NCBI GenBank assembly: GCA_963555705.1
Contig: OY743183.1
Coordinates: forward strand, 26,199,932-26,263,931
Source: Ligustrum vulgare
Taxonomy: Eukaryota > Streptophyta > Magnoliopsida > Lamiales > Oleaceae
Direction of reading: 5' to 3'
DNA length: 64,000 bases
Positions 59,010-64,000 of the stretch are shown here, piece after piece (positions within the stretch are counted from its first letter, which is position 1; each line of letters begins with the position of its first letter). Below the pieces are notes generated by a model, which was not told where the DNA came from, did no database searches, and saw only the letters and a list, made by a program, of their open reading frames with translations. A program made the position numbers and the translations under genes.

Positions 59010-60140
59010 AAGTTATGGGTGCAAATCCGACACCTATGTTTGGTAATCTTCCTACCTGTCACTTTGTACCCTTAGATATGCGAAGTGAATTGATGGGTGC
59101 AGAAAAAATTTCGGGCAAATAGACTGAAATAAAGGGGGAGATTCCAAAAGATGATAAAGATGTAGAAGAAGGTAAATTCGAAAACAAATCAGTAGAAGAC
59201 ATAGATGGATCTCACCAGGAGACAGGTGAATCTGGCATGTCAAAATCAAAAGATGAATAAGAGGAGCAAAGGAATTTTGAGGTGAGGATGAATCTGATGA
59301 TATGGAGGGGTCTGGAGAGAAAAATGATGCTGAGGAAATGGAGAAATCTGAAGAAGTAGTAGAAGAAGAGATTACGAAGCCAGACAGAAAGGGAAAGAAA
59401 AAAGTGGCAGAAACATGGTCTGCAAAGAAAGGAGATCGAGTACAAAGACGGATGCATCTGCTGCTCCAGATGGATCTAGGTATGATCCTTCATTGTTTGT
59501 TAGCACTCCTATGCAGACTGCTAAAGTTATGTTTGCACCTTTCAATTTCAATTTCTGGTCAACTGGTGCATATGCTGATTTCCAAAAACACATATCTGGT
59601 AATAGAATGCATTAAGAGCCTCGAATATCTGTAGAACAATTTCATGATTTTGGAATTGATGATACAGTAAGTCATTTTGGTTTGGAGAAATTCTCTAGAT
59701 GTAAGGGGGAGATCAACAAAACTTTGGTTAAGGAATTTTGGGTTTATCCATGGGTTATTTCACAGTATTTGATTGATCAGGGTGTCAAGAAGTTTGAAGA
59801 TGATCTGGTGATCACTCCGAGACAACTGAACAGGGTAAAATACAAGAAGACTCTTGATGCACAGACTTCTCACCAAAAAAAAAAAATCTGGATGCTACAG
59901 AATAAAGCTAAGAAGCAGGATACGTCTGGATACGATGGGAAATTTGGGCTACTGAAAGCAGAAGTTGTTGCTCCGAGAGCAGAAGTTGTTGAACTGAAGA
60001 CTACTGTTAAAAGGCTTGAGAAAAAACTGAATATTAAGTCTGCTGGTTCTTCTGGAGCTGTGACATCAAAGGCTGGTATTGGAAAGATGAAGACCGAGCT
60101 CAAGAAGCCCACTAGAGCAAAGAAACAGAAAAAGATCTGA
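59010..60140 (+). pseudogene. env-like extra ORF region of the SIRE-like element (broken)
   Basis: Downstream of pol and before the 3' LTR, where SIRE elements carry an env-like ORF. 59080-59260 reads MRSELMGAEKISGK, then acidic EIPKDDKDVEEGKFENKSVE. 59682-60140 (152 codons) reads KEFWVYPWVISQYLIDQGVK, FEDDLVITPRQLNRVKYKKT, a heptad-like LKTTVKRLEKKLNIKS and a basic end. No clear signal peptide or membrane segment seen, so 'env-like' rests on position. Frameshifts and stops between 59120 and 59680. Confidence 0.65.
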
Positions 60141-60203
60141 GATCTATCTCAGTAATAAAGCCTCAATCTAGATGCACTTGACCTTAATGATTCTGATGTT
60201 TTT

Positions 60204-60578
60204 TTGGATTTTTTAAAAACTCTACTTTACTTGATCTGTAATCGAATATTGCCTAATTTTTGTCTCTTGTGCTTATTTTGGCGTGATACAAGACAAGGAA
60301 GGCTTCCCTTTTTCTTCCAAAAAGGGAGAGTAGAAGTTTTTTTAGTAGTATTTTCGTTGATTGTTGAAATAACTTTTGGTGTATTTTGATGCTCCTTTAT
60401 GTGCTTATTATTTTTCTCTTGTTACATGAATGAATTGGTTATAGTGAGCTTATTATGATGCATGACTTGAGGGGGTAAATTTTGATAGGGGGAGCAATAT
60501 GGTTGTTTGTTACTTCTACATATGTTTGTGAAAAGATTATTCGGTTTTGGAAAAATAGAAAAAACCAAAGGGGGAGAT
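60204..60578 (+). other. 3' untranslated part and purine tract
   Basis: AT-rich, no ORF of note. CAAAGGGGGAGAT (60566-60578) is the polypurine tract for second-strand priming. Confidence 0.7.
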
Positions 60579-61687
60579 TGTTAACTTGTTTTTTGTTGGC
60601 ATGTTCTATTTTTCTACACGTTTGTAATTTAAGTGAATTTAATTTAATTACTAAATACACGTGTTTGGTAATTTATTAAGTTTAATTAAATTACTCGATA
60701 ATTTCTTGGACTTGTAATTATATTTATCTTCTATATTTCTTGGAGTAATTATTACGTTCAGTTGATAATGTTTGGAGATAAATTTTGTTACTTATCTTTT
60801 ATGATAAGTATTAAGAGCTGAGATAATATTTTACTTGGCCTAAAATTCTATCTTATCACTTATCATTCATGATAAGAATTTAAGACTAAGATTATATTCT
60901 ATTGGCCGAAAATTATGGTTCTTATCTCTTAGAGTCCAAGTTTGTTTATATCACTTGATTGGTAAGTGATTCACTTATGGTAAGATTCTTTAATTCATAA
61001 TTATCTTTGATTATCTTACCTTATCTCTATTAACTTATAATTATGTTTGATTTATTGCAAGTAATAGAGATTCAGCACAACTAGGATTTTTGGTAGACAA
61101 GCAATTTGGTCGTGTTTAAACAAGGAAGACAGGGTCGTGTTCTTCCTTAAATCTTGAAGCCAAAAAACTCATGTGCGTCTGAAATAATACACGGCTTCTT
61201 CATATCTTGACTTCAGTTCTTCGGGAGGAGTTTTTCAATCATTACAAGAAGAAAGGACTTTTAGCGAAAAGATCAAATGGGAGGTTTGGGTCAAGATCGA
61301 ACAGGATCTCGGATTTACTGAAGACTGTTGCAATGTCAAGGGAAGCTATTGAAGAGTGGTGGGACGCCAACTCATATTACACGCCATAGAAAAATCATGG
61401 AGTGATTCATTTAATTCATGGGTGTTTGATAAGTTTATGCATAAATTTATCCATAGCTTTAGTGAACTGTATAACAATTTTTCTTAATTAGTGATTGATT
61501 TTTGTCCTCATGGTGTGGGCACGTGGGTTTTCCCTAAAAGGGGTTTTCCCACGTTAAGCTCAAATATCATATTGAATTTTACAATTCTACATCGTTTAAT
61601 TATTCTGTTCATGTTTTATAATCCAAATGAATTTGGAATAACAGTCAGTTACGTTTCATAACAAAATTAGATAACTTTAAATTTTCA
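60579..61687 (+). repeat. SIRE-like 3' LTR (1109 bp)
   Basis: Starts TGTTAACTTG right after the purine tract and ends AAATTTTCA. The right part matches the truncated 5' LTR. Contains TCTTATCACTTATCATT-like repeats around 60780-60880. Confidence 0.8.
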
Positions 61688-61689
61688 CA

Positions 61690-62430
61690 TTGCTTTGATT
61701 TCCTTCACATGTAGAGACAATATCTTCCTTCAATGGAGTCTACATTTCCTCATTTGGTTGCTTTTTTTACCTGCAAGCTCTTGCATAATGTTCAGATTAA
61801 TTTGTCATAAACATAGCATAGTAGTCCTTTAAGCTTATTCTTGAACTTCCTTCGATACTTTTTTTTTTTTTTTTGAAAGTCCCTTGATCCATTTCAAGGC
61901 TAAGAAGATTCTCCTTTTTTTTTTTTTTTCTAGGAATGATTAGTTTTGTCCATGGTATTGGCTTTTGAAGAGCCATCTTAAGTTTTTTGTTCTTTTCTCG
62001 TGCACTTAATTCTTTTTTCGTTCCGAAGATTTTTATTTTTTATTTTTTGAATTTGTTCTAAAGATAAATATTCAGAGTTGTGATGATTTTTCTTCCTATA
62101 ATCCTTTCAAATTGGTTGCAACTTTGCAATGATTGGATCAACTTGAAAAGACTATAGGATGTTCAATCTTTACTCCCTTCAACAAATTGATAATGATTTA
62201 CATTTCATATATATACTTGAGGTAAAAAAAAAGGAATATTCTATAGTGTTTTAAAATTAAAAAATTAAAAATTAGAAATTAATTTTTTTTAGGTACCTTA
62301 CTCATCGGTGTTGTATTGGTTCTCAAATGCTTCACACTTTTTTTTAGTCGAAGTGGTGTTTGTGTAGAGACCATATAACCTATCGAATAGAGCATTTAAA
62401 ACATGATCATGATGATTCGTGTTTTCTTTC
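61690..62430 (-). pseudogene. Copia gag remnant of the older antisense element
   Basis: Minus strand: LNALFDRLYGLYTNTTSTKK and EAFENQYNTDE (about 62400-62290) match the gag of the same family as 2938-3690. A decayed zinc knuckle CYVYDKL...ARACR lies near 61830-61770. With 49430-49705 it forms one minus-strand Copia that the SIRE-like element entered between gag and protease. Confidence 0.6.
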
Positions 62431-62862
62431 ATTTGGCACGAACTTCCTCGGAATCGTCATGTGATGGTTAGAAAACAGTGCCAAATTTTGACCAAGAACT
62501 TAGATGATCTTCAGTGCAATCAACAAGAACTTGATTTTGTCTTGCCATCGAGCAAAATTTGTCCAAACCAAACACGTATTGGTTCACCAACGTGACAGTC
62601 GTCAAAGTTGTTTTTGTCTTCATTGTACTAGGAAATATCGTTTAAGATTGTGGGAATATTTTGAGAAATTGGTGAAGGAAAGAATACTTAAAAATAAGAA
62701 CAATAGGCTTGAACATGTAATGTTGATTTCTTCAAACGATAATTGCCACCTCTAGGATTTTATTAAGTGCTGAAGTGAGTTCACTAGCAAATAATGTGTA
62801 GGATTACACAAGCCTTTAAGATGAAAAAAGTTAAGCACTTGTGATTTCTCCCAAGAATTTAA
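62431..62862 (+). other. Mostly unassigned; open frame 62504-62755
   Basis: The plus frame at 62504-62755 (83 codons) reads DSRQSCFCLHCTRKYRL and RILKNKNNRLEHVMLISSND. CLHC plus NNRLEHV recalls Copia gag zinc knuckle and coiled coil on the plus strand, but the match is weak. The rest is unassigned. Confidence 0.35.
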
Positions 62863-64000
62863 TGTTGGTAATTGGTCCAGTCCGTTTCAGTTAGAAGAAT
62901 TCAAAATGGATTGGCCCATCTCGCACATAGCTGTTGAACTCTGATTAAAGTCCGAGACTCGAGCCCATCTCGCATTTTGGAAGCACAATTTTTCTTTTCC
63001 AACTGAACTCATTCTGGCCATTAGATGAACCACCGGAGCGTCTGAAGCCGTTAGATGATCTCGCCCTTTAATACCATTCAAAGAGTCTGGAAAAGTGGAG
63101 TGGCCAGATATTTTTTCTCTCTTTGTTTGTCTTCCTTCATCTTCTCTAAGGAGATTTTTCATCTTCCCAATTCTCTGATTTTCTCTCTTGATTCTGGAAG
63201 AATGCTTTGTGATCATCTTTCTTCCGCTTTGAGTAAAACTTTGTGTTTTGTATGAGAGAAACCTTTGTGGGTTGTATATTCGTTGTTTGAGAGAGTTTTT
63301 TCATACGCAGTTTGTCTGCAAGTTTTGTTTGATTTACTTTGTATAATCTTTGTGTTTTTGTATAAACCTTTACAAGATGTTCTGTAAACTTTGCGATCTT
63401 GAATAAGACTTTGTGTTTTTGGTAAGATTTCTGGGTTCAAATCTTTACAGTGGTATCAGAGCCTTGGGGTTTTCTGATACTAGAACAAATTTTTTGGGGT
63501 TTTCTTGGGTTAATTGGGGATCCTTGATTTTTCTCTAAAAAGTCACAAAAACTTTTGTAAAAACCTCAGATATGAAAAAATCAAGGTTGAGTTTTGTGAT
63601 ACCTTTGAGTTTTCTAAAGATCTATAAATTTGGCTTATGGATCTGCACAAAGAAGTTAGGATCTAAGAGATCTGCTAACAAATCCACCATTACTGGAATG
63701 TTTCTGAAAGAAACTAAAGCTCTAATAATTTTTCGAATCAATCAGGTGATATCTTGAATCTTTCTAGGGTTTTTTTAACCCTTCTCTTTGATCTTTTTGG
63801 TTTCCTCCGTTGAAATCCTTCTTGGACCCCTTTACTTACTTTTATCTAGGATTCCTTCAGAGAATCCGAGAATCTGAGAGAGTTTAGGGCCGACCTAAGT
63901 AGGGTTGAGGAAAAGAAAGATACTCTTTCTGATACTCCCCTTTGTTTACCTACTTCTATACACTTTGTGATTTGCAGTTGTGATTTGTGTTGTAACTTCT
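62863..64000 (+). mobile_element. Copia element entering at the right edge: 5' LTR, primer site, leader
   Basis: LTR about 62863-63449 (TGTTGGTAATTGG...AATCTTTACA). The primer site GTGGTATCAGAGCCTTGG at 63450 is a perfect match to the initiator-tRNA-Met consensus. The leader runs off the window; no gag start confirmed. The left LTR edge is inferred from TGTTGG only. Confidence 0.75.
63451..63463 (+). other. Primer-binding site, initiator tRNA-Met
   Basis: TGGTATCAGAGCC one base after the LTR end CTTTACA. Confidence 0.88.

Larger units (their letters stand above)
49706..61687 (+). mobile_element. SIRE-like Copia retrotransposon with env-like region
   Basis: 5' LTR truncated (49706-50081), primer site TGGTATCAAAGA at 50084, gag, protease, integrase, RT, RNase H, an extra env-like region, purine tract CAAAGGGGGAGAT, and 3' LTR 60579-61687 (1109 bp). 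Gene order and the extra 3' region match the SIRE/Maximus lineage. Interrupted in the protease-integrase linker by a 2.9-kb Gypsy-like element. Scattered stops make it non-functional, but the frame is kept over long stretches. Confidence 0.87.

Overview
The window is plant nuclear DNA, most likely from a eudicot. It is AT-rich, has one spliced plant-type gene at its left edge, and is otherwise filled with plant retrotransposons (Copia; Gypsy of the Tekay/chromovirus, Tat, Reina-like and probably Athila types), a Helitron, hAT and Harbinger-like MITEs, microsatellites and solo LTRs. No bacterial, organellar, tRNA, rRNA or CRISPR features were found.

Gene (46-9376, minus): the first five coding exons (208 codons in frame) of an MRS2/CorA-type magnesium transporter. 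The 3' exons lie beyond the left edge. Intron 1 is 7.2 kb because a Harbinger-like MITE in it received a Copia element, whose 3' LTR then received a Helitron and a 79-bp palindrome.

10798-30100: old retrotransposon debris. It holds the 3' end of a Copia (minus), a Tat gag (minus) split by a Tekay-type solo LTR and a hAT element, a Tat pol 3' part (plus) with a tandem array and an antisense coiled-coil ORF, and a full 9.4-kb Tekay-type Gypsy with chromodomain inserted into that ORF.

30100-44400: LTR remnants, probably of an Athila-like family, two unidentified minus-strand coding fragments, a hAT element with a perfect 8-bp duplication, a Tekay 3' end with a 2.7-kb LTR carrying a 29-bp tandem array, and a Harbinger-type MITE.

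44400-64000: Copia and Reina-like fragments with a 2.0-kb solo LTR, then a SIRE-like Copia (about 12 kb) with an env-like region. That element is interrupted by a young 2.9-kb non-autonomous LTR element with an intact charged ORF. A further Copia 5' LTR with a perfect initiator-tRNA-Met primer site starts at the right edge.

The most interesting signals are: (1) three tandem hairpin units in the LTR of the young element and a diverged relative, with constant outer stems and internal loop but changing, still complementary inner stems; (2) the intact novel ORF of that element; (3) the antisense ORF and tandem array of the Tat element; (4) a 79-bp near-perfect palindrome with a target duplication. 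All calls are read by eye from sequence and family knowledge; no database search was run.
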